Shown here: positions 10,864-19,713 of the stretch, in pieces
Layout of the letters: the number at the start of each line of letters is the position of its first letter
Position numbering within the stretch: position 1 is the first letter of the stretch
Assembly (NCBI RefSeq): GCF_024972755.1
Contig: NZ_CP087724.1
Coordinates: 558,001 to 622,000 of the forward strand
From: Halanaeroarchaeum sp. HSR-CO
GTDB taxonomy: Archaea; Halobacteriota; Halobacteria; Halobacteriales; Halobacteriaceae
Reading direction: 5' to 3'
DNA length: 64,000 nt
Notes under the pieces: generated by a model
Databases searched by the model: none
Told to the model about the DNA's origin: nothing
The model's input: the letters and a program-made list of their open reading frames with translations, nothing else
Position numbers and translations under genes: made by a program

Positions 10864-12693
10864 TCAGCCGGTGTAGTAGTACTCGCCGTCGCGTTTCTGT
10901 TGGCGATCAAGCTGGCTCCCCGGCTTGTTGATCCGGGGCCGACCGAGGCGTTCGTCGCGACGGAAGGTGACGTCGAGGTTCGCCAGGAACTCGTTCATCC
11001 CGGAGCGCATCGACTGCGGTCGGCTGGCGTGCCCGTGGGCGGCGGGTTCGCCGTCGAAGACCAGCAGCCGGTCGGCGAGCAGGTCGACGACGTAGATGTC
11101 GTGGTCGATGACCATGACGGTGGTCTCGTGGTTCTCGGCGTACCGGCGGATGGCGCGGGTCGCGAGCACCCGCTGTTCGACGTCGAGATGCGCGGACGGT
11201 TCGTCGAGGAGATAGAGGTCCGCGTCGCGGGAGAGCGTTGCGGCGATGGCGACGCGCTGGCGTTCCCCGCCGGAGAGGTCGGTGAGCAACTGGTCCATGA
11301 TGCGCTCCAACTGGAGGGGCTGGGCGATCTCGGTGTTCCAGTACGACGTCCCGAAGTCGTCGGCGATCCGGTTGAGGAAGCCGGCCACCGGGACGTGTTC
11401 GTCGGCCTCGACGTACTGTGGTTTGTAGGCGATCTCGAGGTCCATCCCGAGTTCGCCGCCGTCGGGTTCGAGCTGGCCCGCGAGCAACTTCGCGAAGGTG
11501 GACTTCCCGATGCCGTTCGGCCCGACGATGCCCAGAACCTCGTTGCGATGGACCGCGCCGCCGTCGACGGTCAGGGAGAACTCCCCCTCGCCGTAGGACT
11601 TCGACATGTCCGGGTACTCGACGAGGACGTCGGCGTTCTCGATGGGGCGCGGCGCGTGCGCCTCGAACTGGATGGCCTCGGGACGGATGCGCATGTTCTC
11701 CGCGGTGAGGTATCCCTCGAGGTACTCGTTGATACCGACCCTGACCGACTTCGGCGGCGTGACGACGCCGAAGACCGAGGGCTGCCCGTAGCCGACGTGC
11801 AGCGAGTCGGCGAGCAGGTCGAGGATGGCGAGGTCGTGTTCGACGACGAGCATCGCGCGATCCTCCTCGACGGCCAGTTCGCGGATGAGACGGGCGGCGG
11901 TGACTCGCTGACTGATGTCCAGGTAGGGGGTCACCTCGTCGAGGAAGTAGAAGTCCGCGTCCCTGGCCAACGCGGCCGCCAGGGCGACTCGCTGGAGTTC
12001 CCCACCCGACAGGTTCTCGATGGCCTGGTCCATCACCGGATCGATGCCGAGTCGCGTGACGATGTCCTCGAGGGCGCCCCGTTCGTCGGTACTGGCCAGC
12101 AGCTCGCGGGTCGTGCCGTCGAACTGGGCGGGGATCTGGTCGACGTACTGCGGTTTGCGGGCGACCGTGATGTCGCCGTCGCGGACGCCCTCGAGGTAGT
12201 CCTGGAGTTCGGTCCCGCGGTACTCGTCGATGACCTCCTCCCAGGAGGGCGGGTCGGCGTGCTGGCCCAGGTTGGGGACCATCTCGCCCGCGAGGGCGTG
12301 GACCGCGGTCGACTTCCCGATGCCGTTCGGCCCCAGAAAGCCCGTGACCTTGCCAGTCTCGGGGATCGGTAGCCCGTAGAGCGCGAAGGAGTTGTCGCCG
12401 TAGCGATGGGTCGGGTCCTCCTCGAGTTCCTGGGGCAGGTTGATGATCTCGATGGCGTCGAAGGGGCACTTCTCGACGCAGATGCCACAGGTCTCGCCCA
12501 GGCAGATCTCCTCGGAGATGCGAACCTGGTCGGGTTCGCCCTCGAAGGGTTCCTCGTCCTCGTAGTGTTCATCGCGAGTGACGATGCAGTCCTTGCCGGT
12601 GCGATTCGGGGGACAGAAGTTCACGCACTCGTAGTTACACCGGTCGGGCTGACAGCGGTCCAGGTCGACTACGGCGATGCTGTCGTCGGCCAT
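10864..12693 (-). CDS. Ribosome recycling factor ABCE1/RLI (Fe-S ABC ATPase)
   Basis: 609 residues with the diagnostic ABCE1 layout. Residues 12-100 carry two 4Fe-4S cluster motifs: a Cys-rich segment around C-Q-P-D-R-C-N-Y-E-C, and the ferredoxin-like C-L-G-E-T-C-G-I-C-V-E-K-C-P. Two ABC domains follow, each with Walker A G-P-N-G-I-G-K-S-T (near 119 and 389) and an L-S-G-G-E signature. With Pelota and aRF1 it splits terminated ribosomes. It is essential in archaea. A small EMC6-like membrane protein gene ends 4 bases before its start on the same strand, so the two are probably co-transcribed. Confidence 0.96.
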   Translation of the reverse strand: MADDSIAVVDLDRCQPDRCNYECVNFCPPNRTGKDCIVTRDEHYEDEEPFEGEPDQVRISEEICLGETCGICVEKCPFDAIEIINLPQELEEDPTHRYGDNSFALYGLPIPETGKVTGFLGPNGIGKSTAVHALAGEMVPNLGQHADPPSWEEVIDEYRGTELQDYLEGVRDGDITVARKPQYVDQIPAQFDGTTRELLASTDERGALEDIVTRLGIDPVMDQAIENLSGGELQRVALAAALARDADFYFLDEVTPYLDISQRVTAARLIRELAVEEDRAMLVVEHDLAILDLLADSLHVGYGQPSVFGVVTPPKSVRVGINEYLEGYLTAENMRIRPEAIQFEAHAPRPIENADVLVEYPDMSKSYGEGEFSLTVDGGAVHRNEVLGIVGPNGIGKSTFAKLLAGQLEPDGGELGMDLEIAYKPQYVEADEHVPVAGFLNRIADDFGTSYWNTEIAQPLQLERIMDQLLTDLSGGERQRVAIAATLSRDADLYLLDEPSAHLDVEQRVLATRAIRRYAENHETTVMVIDHDIYVVDLLADRLLVFDGEPAAHGHASRPQSMRSGMNEFLANLDVTFRRDERLGRPRINKPGSQLDRQQKRDGEYYYTG

Positions 12694-12697
12694 CCTA

Positions 12698-12994
12698 TCA
12701 CACGCCGCTGGTGAGCAGGATGCCCCACGTGACGAACCACAGGGCGAACGTCATGAAGATGACGTAGATGTGGTCTTTCGCGCCGAACTCGCTCACGTCG
12801 ATGCCGACGACCCGCATCACGCCGAGTTCGACGACCGACGCGGCGAACACGATGACCAGGCCCAGGGAGTCCGTCGGACCGCTCGCGAGCATCGCGGCGG
12901 CCACGCCGGCCCCCACGCCACCCAGGGACGCGATGGTCGTGACCGCCACGCTCCGCGTGTGGCCGGCCATCCGGTTCGCTGTCTCAGTAGCCAT
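12698..12994 (-). CDS. EMC6-like small membrane protein
   Basis: 98 residues from the ATG at 12994. Upstream sequence in the open frame is Arg-rich shadow of the opposite strand and was excluded. Three hydrophobic segments (about 16-38, 45-62 and 75-95) and the F-G-A-K-D-x-x-Y-V-x-F-M-T-F-x-L-W-F-V-T-W-G pattern match haloarchaeal proteins annotated as EMC6-like. EMC6 is a subunit of the eukaryotic ER membrane protein insertase; the archaeal role is not shown. It is immediately upstream of RLI, giving a possible two-gene transcript that links membrane insertion and ribosome recycling by position only. Confidence 0.82.
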   Translation of the reverse strand: MATETANRMAGHTRSVAVTTIASLGGVGAGVAAAMLASGPTDSLGLVIVFAASVVELGVMRVVGIDVSEFGAKDHIYVIFMTFALWFVTWGILLTSGV

Positions 12995-13077
12995 ACGGAC
13001 GTTTCTGTGGTGGTCGGGCAAAAGCCGTTCGTTCCGCCGACAGCCGTCGTCCCGGCTCGTCTGTCGTTCCCACACGT

Positions 13078-13083
13078 TTTATG
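13078..13083 (+). promoter_or_regulatory. TATA-like element of the winged-helix gene
   Basis: TTTATG centred about 30 bases before the ATG at 13110, consistent with a leaderless or nearly leaderless transcript. Confidence 0.5.
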
Positions 13084-13109
13084 CCCGTGCACTGTCTCGT
13101 TTCGTAACG

Positions 13110-13412
13110 ATGGACGGAAACGATTGCCTGTCGGAACTGCCGCCCAGCGCCAAACTCGTCTACAAGGTGTTGCAGTACGACGGCCCACTCACCCAGAAGC
13201 AGCTCGTCGAAGAGACGATGCTCTCCGCCCGAACCGTCCGTTATGCCCTGGAGCGACTCCAAGACTGCGGCAGCGTCGAAGAGGGGATCTACTTCGCGGA
13301 TGCCCGCCAGAGCCTCTACGAACTGTCCTGTGCTACTCCGTCCGAGGACGACCAGGAGGAGGGCGACGCCTCGGACGACGACGGACAGACACACGAAGCC
13401 GACGCCGTCTGA
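13110..13412 (+). CDS. Winged-helix (MarR-like) regulator
   Basis: 100 residues from the ATG at 13110. Residues 12-75 form a winged helix: S-A-K-L-V-Y-K-V-L-Q-Y, then the recognition-helix region T-M-L-S-A-R-T-V-R-Y-A-L-E-R-L, then a short wing. The last 25 residues are an acidic disordered tail. This is a common small haloarchaeal transcription-regulator type without a ligand domain. Target genes cannot be read. It is convergent with the PIN-ATPase gene, 37 bases apart. Confidence 0.85.
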   Translation: MDGNDCLSELPPSAKLVYKVLQYDGPLTQKQLVEETMLSARTVRYALERLQDCGSVEEGIYFADARQSLYELSCATPSEDDQEEGDASDDDGQTHEADAV

Positions 13413-13449
13413 CCGATCGTCGTCATTCGTTCGTCATCGCCGTCTCGGC

Positions 13450-15315
13450 TCACTCGACGGTGATCATCGTCTCTCTGTCGATCGCTCGCTCGAGTTCCTC
13501 GGCGATGGCGCTCCCGCGCGAGACCTTGATGTCGCCGCCACGGCCCACCGTCGCGGTGAAGAGGTACTCGCCGTCGGCCTGGACCTCGACGGTCTCGCCG
13601 GCGCGGGACCCGTCGACCGGGATGATGACGTGCCGCGAGGTGATCTCCGGCGTGACGATCTCGCCACCGGCGCCGCCGGTTCCACCGCCCCCACCGCCAC
13701 CCGACGGACCCCCGCCGCTCCCGTAGGCGGGATGTTCGTCGAGGGTCCTGACGTCGATGGTGATCCCCAGTCGGTCCTCGATGTCGCTGATCCGGCCGCC
13801 CCCCTTCCCGATGACGTGGGAGATGTCGTCCTCGCTGACGTAGACGACCGCCTGATTCGGATTCCGGATCTCGACCTCGACGGGCCCCCGCGTCGCGGCC
13901 TGTATCTCGCGTTCGACCTCGTTCTTCGCGAGTCTATCTACGCCACTCTCCTCGGTGGCGTCACCGGTCTCCTCCAGGGGGACCGTGACGACCTGGCGGT
14001 TGAACGTGTATATCTCGTAGGCCGGGCGCTGGGTCTCGAAGTCCCGGACCACGATGACCGGTCGGGCGAGGTCCTGTTCCATGAGTCCCTCGGGGACCTT
14101 CACCTCGGTGACGACGTCGTAGATGGTCTGGACCTGGCCGGCCTCGATGAAGACGACGGTATCGACGATCTGGGGGATCATCCCGAGTTCGACACGACCG
14201 ACCAGTCGCTGGAGGGCGTCGATGGGCCGGGTCGCGTGGACGACACCGACCATGCCGACGCCGGCGAGGCGCATGTCGGCGAAGACCTCGAAGTCGTCGG
14301 TCTTGCGCACCTCGTCGTAGATGGTGTAATCGGGGCGGACCATCAACAGCGAGTCGGCGGTCTTCTCCATGGTGCCCGCGAGTTCGGTGTACTGGGTGAT
14401 CTCCGGGCCGACCTGGAGGTCGCGCGGTTTCTCCATGGTCTTCACGACGTTGCCGGCGTCGTCGAGGAACTCGGCGACGGCCTGGGCGAACGTCGACTTC
14501 CCCGCGCCCGGTGCCCCGGCGACGAGCACCCCCCGGTCGCGCTCTTTCAGCCGGGACTGGAGCTCCTCGACGTGGTCGTAGTCGTCCATCGTCGTCTTGA
14601 CGATGGGGCGGACCGCCGTGATCTCGATGCCGTCGGAGAAGGGCGGTTCCGCGATGGCGATCCGCATGTCGCGGATCTGGGCGATGATCATCCCCTCCTC
14701 GCGCAACTCGATGAAAGCGTCCTCGCCGCGTTTGCCGGTGTCGATGATCTCGGAGGCGAACTCCTTCAGTCGGTCCGCGTCCAGGGGTTCGTCGCCGATG
14801 GCCTCGTAGGAGATGTTCCCGACGTCGCCGCGTTTGGCCATCGGGACGACGCCGACTTTGAGGTGGACGGACATCGTCGTGTCGTCGAAGAAGTCCTCGA
14901 TGCCGAGGCGACCGCGTTCGCGGTCCTTCGGCTCGAGGTACTCGACGGTCAGTCCTTTCCCGCGACCGACCTCGGCCTGGACGATGTCGCTCGTGACGAA
15001 GGTGGCGTCGTACTCGACCGCCACCTCGCGGATGACCGCGTCGATGGCCCCCTCGCTCGCCCGCTGGATCTCTGCTTCGCTGGCCCGTCCACCGACGTAC
15101 TCGACCTCGATCTCCCCGTCGGCGTCCAGGTCGGCGAGACGCTGTAGCTCCTCGATGCCGTCCCACCCGATGTCGCGTCCCCGGTTGGCCTGCGATTCGA
15201 TCTCGCCGATGACTGCCTCGGGGAGGTAGATGGTGGCCCCGGCGTACTCGCCGTCGACCACCTTCTCGGAGATGCGGCCGTCGACGACCACGCTCGTGTC
15301 CGGGACGATCTTCAT
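13450..15315 (-). CDS. PIN-ATPase-KH protein (PINA-type)
   Basis: 621 residues from the ATG at 15315; a GTG nine bases earlier is possible but gives worse TATA spacing. Residues 1-130 form a PIN nuclease-like domain starting I-V-P-D-T-S-V-V-V-D-G. A type II/IV secretion-like ATPase follows, with Walker A G-A-P-G-A-G-K-S-T near 268. A KH domain with V-I-G-K-G-G-G-R-I lies near 501, then a Gly-rich linker and a C-terminal acidic beta segment. Sulfolobus PINA is a hexameric ATPase acting on Holliday junctions with Hjc and Hjm; I infer a related role in DNA or RNA processing. It is divergent from the M20 peptidase gene. Confidence 0.92.
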   Translation of the reverse strand: MKIVPDTSVVVDGRISEKVVDGEYAGATIYLPEAVIGEIESQANRGRDIGWDGIEELQRLADLDADGEIEVEYVGGRASEAEIQRASEGAIDAVIREVAVEYDATFVTSDIVQAEVGRGKGLTVEYLEPKDRERGRLGIEDFFDDTTMSVHLKVGVVPMAKRGDVGNISYEAIGDEPLDADRLKEFASEIIDTGKRGEDAFIELREEGMIIAQIRDMRIAIAEPPFSDGIEITAVRPIVKTTMDDYDHVEELQSRLKERDRGVLVAGAPGAGKSTFAQAVAEFLDDAGNVVKTMEKPRDLQVGPEITQYTELAGTMEKTADSLLMVRPDYTIYDEVRKTDDFEVFADMRLAGVGMVGVVHATRPIDALQRLVGRVELGMIPQIVDTVVFIEAGQVQTIYDVVTEVKVPEGLMEQDLARPVIVVRDFETQRPAYEIYTFNRQVVTVPLEETGDATEESGVDRLAKNEVEREIQAATRGPVEVEIRNPNQAVVYVSEDDISHVIGKGGGRISDIEDRLGITIDVRTLDEHPAYGSGGGPSGGGGGGGTGGAGGEIVTPEITSRHVIIPVDGSRAGETVEVQADGEYLFTATVGRGGDIKVSRGSAIAEELERAIDRETMITVE

Positions 15316-15336
15316 ACGATACACTACGGACGGCCA

Positions 15337-15344
15337 CTAAAAAA
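15337..15344 (-). promoter_or_regulatory. TATA-like element of the PIN-ATPase gene
   Basis: TTTTTTAG on the minus strand, centred 26 bases before the ATG at 15315. This supports that start. Confidence 0.55.
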
Positions 15345-15405
15345 GGGTGTTCACCCCGCCCCGTCGTGGACGTATTTCTGGCAGGTGGGGTTGCGGTCCC
15401 ACCGG

Positions 15406-15411
15406 TTTTAC
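15406..15411 (+). promoter_or_regulatory. TATA-like element of the M20 peptidase gene
   Basis: TTTTAC centred about 28 bases before the ATG at 15437, supporting that start over upstream in-frame codons. Confidence 0.5.
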
Positions 15412-15436
15412 GGGGTCACGGGCGGACTCCTCAGTC

Positions 15437-16519
15437 ATGACCGACCTCCGCGACCTGACCGCCACCCTCGTCTCGATTCCGAGCCACGAGGACGCGACCG
15501 CCGCCGGCGACGCCATCGCATCGTGGCTTCGCGCGGAGACCGACGCGCGAGTGACGAGCGACGACGCCGGCAACGTCATCGCGAGACGCGGGACCGGCCC
15601 GTCCCTCGCGCTCGTCGGGCATCACGACGTCGTTCCACCGGCGGATTCCCAGGTGGACGGCGACGAGTACGTCGTCGAGGAGCGCGACGGTCGGCTCTAC
15701 GGTCGCGGAACCGCGGACATGAAAGGCGCGCTGGCTGCGATGCTCCTGGCCTTCCGGGACGCCGAGCCAGCGGGCGAACTCGTCTTCGCGAGTTTCGTCG
15801 GCGAGGAGGACGGCGGCGTCGGTGCCCGGGCCGCCATCGACGCCGGGTTCGCCCCCGACTATGCTGTCGTCGGGGAGGGATCGATGGGCTATTCGGCCCC
15901 TGGTGTTCTCGACGTAGCCGTCGCTCACAAGGGGCGCCGTGGGAGCACGGTCGTAGCCAGCGGAACCTCGGCCCACGCCTCCGAGCCGGAGACGGGCGAG
16001 AACGCCGTCTACCGGGCGACCGATGCGGTCGCCGTCATCCGCGACCTCTCGGCCCCCGAGACGACCGTCATGGGGGAGACAACCACCGGCAGTCTGGCGG
16101 TCACCGGTATCGAGGGTGGGACTGCGTGGAACGTGATACCGGACGCCTGCGAGGTCACCGTCGACGAGCGGACCGTGCCGGGTGACAGAGCCCCCCTGGA
16201 GCAGGTCGAGGAGATTCCCGGCGTCGAGTGGCGCGTCGACCAGGACCTGCCACCCATGCGGTGTGACGATTCGGACTTCGCGGCGGCGGTCGTCTCGGCG
16301 GCCGACGACGTCCAGGAATCGACGCCCGAGGCGGTCGTCAAACCCCACGCGACCGACGCGGGGTGGCTGGCGGCGGCCGGAACGAGCACGGTGGTCTGTG
16401 GCCCGGCCGAACCGGGGGAGGCGCACACCGAAGCGGAGAGCGTCTCGCTCGCGGTGCTGGACCGCGTTCGTCGGTGCTACGAGACCGTCGCGACGTCCTG
16501 GCCGGCCGAGGACGGGTGA
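15437..16519 (+). CDS. M20-family metallopeptidase / deacylase (DapE-like)
   Basis: 360 residues from the ATG at 15437. The zinc-binding motifs of M20/DapE enzymes are clear: G-H-H-D-V-V-P near 60, G-R-G-T-A-D-M-K-G with the metal-bridging Asp near 95, and F-V-G-E-E-D-G-G with the catalytic Glu near 123. A dimerisation domain follows (about 165-275). Such enzymes cleave an amide bond, for example succinyl-diaminopimelate, acetylornithine or dipeptides. Haloarchaeal copies are often annotated dapE, but the substrate is not certain; LysK-type acyl-lysine or ornithine deacylase is an alternative. Confidence 0.87.
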   Translation: MTDLRDLTATLVSIPSHEDATAAGDAIASWLRAETDARVTSDDAGNVIARRGTGPSLALVGHHDVVPPADSQVDGDEYVVEERDGRLYGRGTADMKGALAAMLLAFRDAEPAGELVFASFVGEEDGGVGARAAIDAGFAPDYAVVGEGSMGYSAPGVLDVAVAHKGRRGSTVVASGTSAHASEPETGENAVYRATDAVAVIRDLSAPETTVMGETTTGSLAVTGIEGGTAWNVIPDACEVTVDERTVPGDRAPLEQVEEIPGVEWRVDQDLPPMRCDDSDFAAAVVSAADDVQESTPEAVVKPHATDAGWLAAAGTSTVVCGPAEPGEAHTEAESVSLAVLDRVRRCYETVATSWPAEDG

Positions 16520-16578
16520 CGGTCCGGCCGGGACGAAAAACGCGAGGGTTGATGGGTGGAGCGCCCCGAGTGAGACGT

Positions 16579-18078
16579 ATGCCCGACGACCCACCCGCCG
16601 CCTACGACGAATTGCTCGACCGATACGAACGGATCGTCAACGTCGGGAATGCGCGCGGTCTATTGAGCTGGGACCAGCAAGTGATGATGCCCGAGGGCGG
16701 GACGCCGGCCCGCTCGAAACAGCTCTCGACGCTCTCTTCGCTCTCCCACGACCTCCTGACCGACGACCGCGTCGGCGAACTCCTCGACGACCTCGAGGAC
16801 GCGGACCTCACCGTCGAGCAGGCGGGTGCGGTCCGAGAGATACGCCGCGAGTACCGACGCGAGACGCGCGTCCCCCGCGACCTCGTCGAACGCATCTCGG
16901 AGGCGGCGAGCGAGGCGCTCCCGGTCTGGGAGTCCGCCCGGGCCGAGGACGACTGGGACGCCTTCGCGCCGGCGCTCGAGGACCTCATCGAACTCAAGCG
17001 GGAGTACGCCGCCCACATCGACCCGGACCGTGACCCGTATGCCGTCCTCTTCGAGGACTACGAACCGTATCTCGGCCTCGAGACCGCCGAGCGAATCCTC
17101 GGACAACTCGCGGCGGAACTCCCCCCGCTCATCGACGATATCCGCGAGAGCGACGTGGACCTCCCGAGGCCGTTCGCGGGCGAGTTCGATCCGGCGACCC
17201 AGGAGGACCTGGCCCGCGACGTCCTCGACGCCCTCGGCTACGACTGGGAGCGTGGCCGACTCGATACCTCGACACACCCCTTCTCGATGGGCACCCAGTT
17301 CGACGCCCGGGTGACGACGCGGTTCTCACCGGACGACCCGCTCGACTCGCTGTACAGCACCATCCACGAGTTCGGACACGCGAGGTACACCCTCGGACTG
17401 CCCCAGGACCAGTACGGGACGCCGCTGGGCCAGCCCCGGGACATGACCGTCCACGAGTCACAATCCAGGCTGTGGGAGAACCACGTCGGCCGCTCGCGGG
17501 CCTTCTGGGCGCATTTCCTGCCGGCCCTCGTCGATCGGTTCCCGGATCTGGCGGGGGTCGACGTCGACGATCTCTACGCCGCCGCCAACCGGGTGGACCC
17601 GGACAACGTCATCCGCGTGGAGGCGGACGAACTGACCTACCACATGCACATCGTCCTCCGCTTCGAGATCGAGCGCGACCTGATCGCGGGCAACCTGGCC
17701 GTCGAGGACGTTCCGCAGGTGTGGAACGACAAGATGGCGGAGTACCTCGGCGTCAGACCCGAGACGGACAGCGAGGGCGCCCTGCAGGACATCCACTGGA
17801 GTCACGGCAACTTCGGGTACTTCCCGACGTACTCGATGGGAAGTGTCCTCTCCGCCCAGCTGTACGCGGCCGCGGACGAAGCCATCGACGACCTCGATGA
17901 GCACCTCGCCGCCGGCGAGTTCGAACCGCTGGGGGACTGGCTCACCACCCAGGTTCACCGACACGGTTCGCGCATGACCACCGACGACCTCGTGAAATCG
18001 GCGACCGGCGAGTCGTACGCGGCCGATCACTTCCTCGCGTACGTCACCGAGAAGTACGGCGAGCTGTACGATCTGTAA
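16579..18078 (+). CDS. M32 carboxypeptidase (Taq type)
   Basis: 499 residues, the normal length for thermostable carboxypeptidase 1. The zinc motif H-E-F-G-H-A-R-Y lies near 263-270, with the third ligand Glu in the H-E-S-Q-S-R-L-W-E-N-H-V segment near 294. H-E-S-Q and the later D-I-H-W-S-H-G-N-F-G-Y-F-P-T-Y motif are family signatures. It removes C-terminal residues from peptides in the cytoplasm. The start chosen is the ATG giving M-P-D-D-P-P; longer frames run into the M20 gene. It lies 59 bases downstream of the M20 peptidase on the same strand, possibly one transcript of two peptidases. Confidence 0.94.
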   Translation: MPDDPPAAYDELLDRYERIVNVGNARGLLSWDQQVMMPEGGTPARSKQLSTLSSLSHDLLTDDRVGELLDDLEDADLTVEQAGAVREIRREYRRETRVPRDLVERISEAASEALPVWESARAEDDWDAFAPALEDLIELKREYAAHIDPDRDPYAVLFEDYEPYLGLETAERILGQLAAELPPLIDDIRESDVDLPRPFAGEFDPATQEDLARDVLDALGYDWERGRLDTSTHPFSMGTQFDARVTTRFSPDDPLDSLYSTIHEFGHARYTLGLPQDQYGTPLGQPRDMTVHESQSRLWENHVGRSRAFWAHFLPALVDRFPDLAGVDVDDLYAAANRVDPDNVIRVEADELTYHMHIVLRFEIERDLIAGNLAVEDVPQVWNDKMAEYLGVRPETDSEGALQDIHWSHGNFGYFPTYSMGSVLSAQLYAAADEAIDDLDEHLAAGEFEPLGDWLTTQVHRHGSRMTTDDLVKSATGESYAADHFLAYVTEKYGELYDL

Positions 18079-18172
18079 CGATCCTGGCTCCGAGGTGGCT
18101 ACCGATCGCTTACCATGTGAGGGGCTGTCGTACCGGAAGGAATATAGTGTGCCACGTAATACCATAGCCCGT

Positions 18173-18343
18173 ATGGCGACTGCAGACACTTCGGACGACG
18201 CTGTCCTGGACCAGTTCCTCGAGAACAACGGCCACACGACTGCAGCATGGGACCGAAGCTATAACAAAAAGCAGTGTCCGGAGTGTGGCGGAATCCACGA
18301 CGTAGACGCCATGCGCTGTTCGGTCTGTGGCTGGTCGCCGTAG
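18173..18343 (+). CDS. HVO_0416-like small zinc-finger protein
   Basis: 56 residues from the ATG at 18173. A short N-terminal helix (D-D-A-V-L-D-Q-F-L-E) is followed by a zinc finger of two C-P/S-x-C-G knuckles (C-P-E-C-G-G and C-S-V-C-G-W). The spacing and the K-K-Q-C-P-E-C-G-G-I-H-D core match haloarchaeal proteins called HVO_0416 family. Such small one-domain zinc fingers are abundant in haloarchaea and mostly uncharacterised. An AATATAG element about 29 bases upstream supports the start. Confidence 0.88.
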   Translation: MATADTSDDAVLDQFLENNGHTTAAWDRSYNKKQCPECGGIHDVDAMRCSVCGWSP

Positions 18344-18430
18344 GACCGATACAGCGTTCGGGGACTCTCCCCGTTTTTTCACAGACTCCCCCGAAAGCGA
18401 CGCGTCCGGCAGCCAGGAGCGTGTCGCGGC

Positions 18431-19321
18431 TCAGAATGCGGTAATGACGACGACGCCGAAAACGATGAGGGCGGCTCCCAGGACCACCTGGCGAGTGACC
18501 TGTTCGAGGTCCCGCAGGAGGACCGCCGCGAAGAGCGTGGTGAACAGCGGCGCCGTCGCCGACAGCGGATCGACGATGGCGACCCGCTCGGCCTGGAGTG
18601 CGGCGAACAGCGAGAGCAACGCGACGGCCGTGAGCGTTCCGCTGCCCGCGAAGTACGCGTAGGTCTTTCGCGGTGCGTACAGGACGTCCCGGCGACCGGC
18701 GACCACCGCGAACGTCCCCAGTGCGACCATCCCGCCGAACTCGTTCAGCGCCACGGCCTCCAGCAGGCTGACGTCGGGAAAGCTCACCAGCCCGTACCGC
18801 CGGGCCACGTTCCCGATGGCGAATAAGAGCGCTGCGAGCAGCGGGTAGAGCAGATCCGCTCGTTCCCAGCCCGTGATATCGCCACCCTTCGAGAGGGTGA
18901 GGGCCACCAGCCCGGTGACCACGACCAGGATACCGATGGCGGTGTGGAGACCGACGCTCTCACCCAGCAAGAAGACGGCGAGGATGGTGGCAAAGAGTGG
19001 CCGGATGGAGACGGCCGCGGTGTTGATCGCGGCCCCAACCCGGTCGACCCCCGTGAAGATCGCGAGGCGGCCGAGGGCGGTCCCGACGACGCCTGCCAGG
19101 ACGAATAGGGCGATGGCCGCGAGTGGCAGGTCGACGAATATCTCGGTGCCCCGGGTGGCCAGGAGGACGAGGAGGTACAGCGTCGTGTCCACGGCGACGA
19201 CGACCAGGGAGGCCTGTAAGGACGATCCGCCACCGGCCATGCCGCGTTTCGAGAGGATCGGGGTGAACCCCCAGATGACGGCCGGGAGAAGTGCGAGCGC
19301 GTAGATGGTGGCGGCGGTCAT
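18431..19321 (-). CDS. DMT-family (EamA) transporter
   Basis: 296 residues from the ATG at 19321 with ten hydrophobic segments arranged as two EamA repeats of five (about 5-135 and 150-290). There is a typical P-A-V-I-W-G-F-T-P-I-L-S-K-R start in helix 1. Drug/metabolite-superfamily carriers export small metabolites or amino acids; the substrate cannot be predicted. It lies on its own, convergent with the zinc-finger gene to its left and divergent from the next one. A minus-strand ACTATGG near 19347 may be its TATA element. Confidence 0.87.
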   Translation of the reverse strand: MTAATIYALALLPAVIWGFTPILSKRGMAGGGSSLQASLVVVAVDTTLYLLVLLATRGTEIFVDLPLAAIALFVLAGVVGTALGRLAIFTGVDRVGAAINTAAVSIRPLFATILAVFLLGESVGLHTAIGILVVVTGLVALTLSKGGDITGWERADLLYPLLAALLFAIGNVARRYGLVSFPDVSLLEAVALNEFGGMVALGTFAVVAGRRDVLYAPRKTYAYFAGSGTLTAVALLSLFAALQAERVAIVDPLSATAPLFTTLFAAVLLRDLEQVTRQVVLGAALIVFGVVVITAF

Positions 19322-19413
19322 GCGTGGTCGGTGTGCCCGACGACCCCATAGTCTTCTCGATTGACGCATCCGGCACATCTAAGATGGATGGCATCAAACG
19401 GCCAGACGAACGC

Positions 19414-19572
19414 ATGCCGGAGTGCCAAAACTGTGGCTCTTTTGTAACCGATGCGTACGTCCGGGTCTTCACGCCGGACGGGGTGACCCAACCGCGGGTA
19501 TGTCCGAACTGCGAGGACAAGATCCGCGACGGGGCGGACGTGCGGGAGGCACGTTCGACGCGGCGGTCCTGA
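19414..19572 (+). CDS. DUF7563-like small zinc-ribbon protein
   Basis: 52 residues from the ATG at 19414, which gives M-P-E-C-Q-N-C-G-S-F-V-T, the conserved beginning of this haloarchaeal family; an ATG 30 bases earlier is possible. Two knuckles (C-Q-N-C and C-P-N-C) form one zinc ribbon, followed by a basic tail (R-E-A-R-S-T-R-R-S). Function unknown. It may bind nucleic acid, judged only from the fold and basic end. Confidence 0.84.
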   Translation: MPECQNCGSFVTDAYVRVFTPDGVTQPRVCPNCEDKIRDGADVREARSTRRS

Positions 19573-19682
19573 CCGACGATCCGTCGATTCCAGTCGCTCG
19601 TCCCGGGCGGCGTTCGACGCGACGGCCCGGCGAGGACGGGGCTGGATCCGCGTCGAACCCCTAGCGCTGGCTTTTCAGGTTG

Positions 19683-19689
19683 TTTATAG
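19683..19689 (+). promoter_or_regulatory. TATA element of the helicase gene
   Basis: TTTATAG centred 28 bases before the ATG at 19714, a clear leaderless promoter layout. Confidence 0.6.
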
Positions 19690-19713
19690 GGTTTCGGCCC
19701 CAGTAACTGGACA

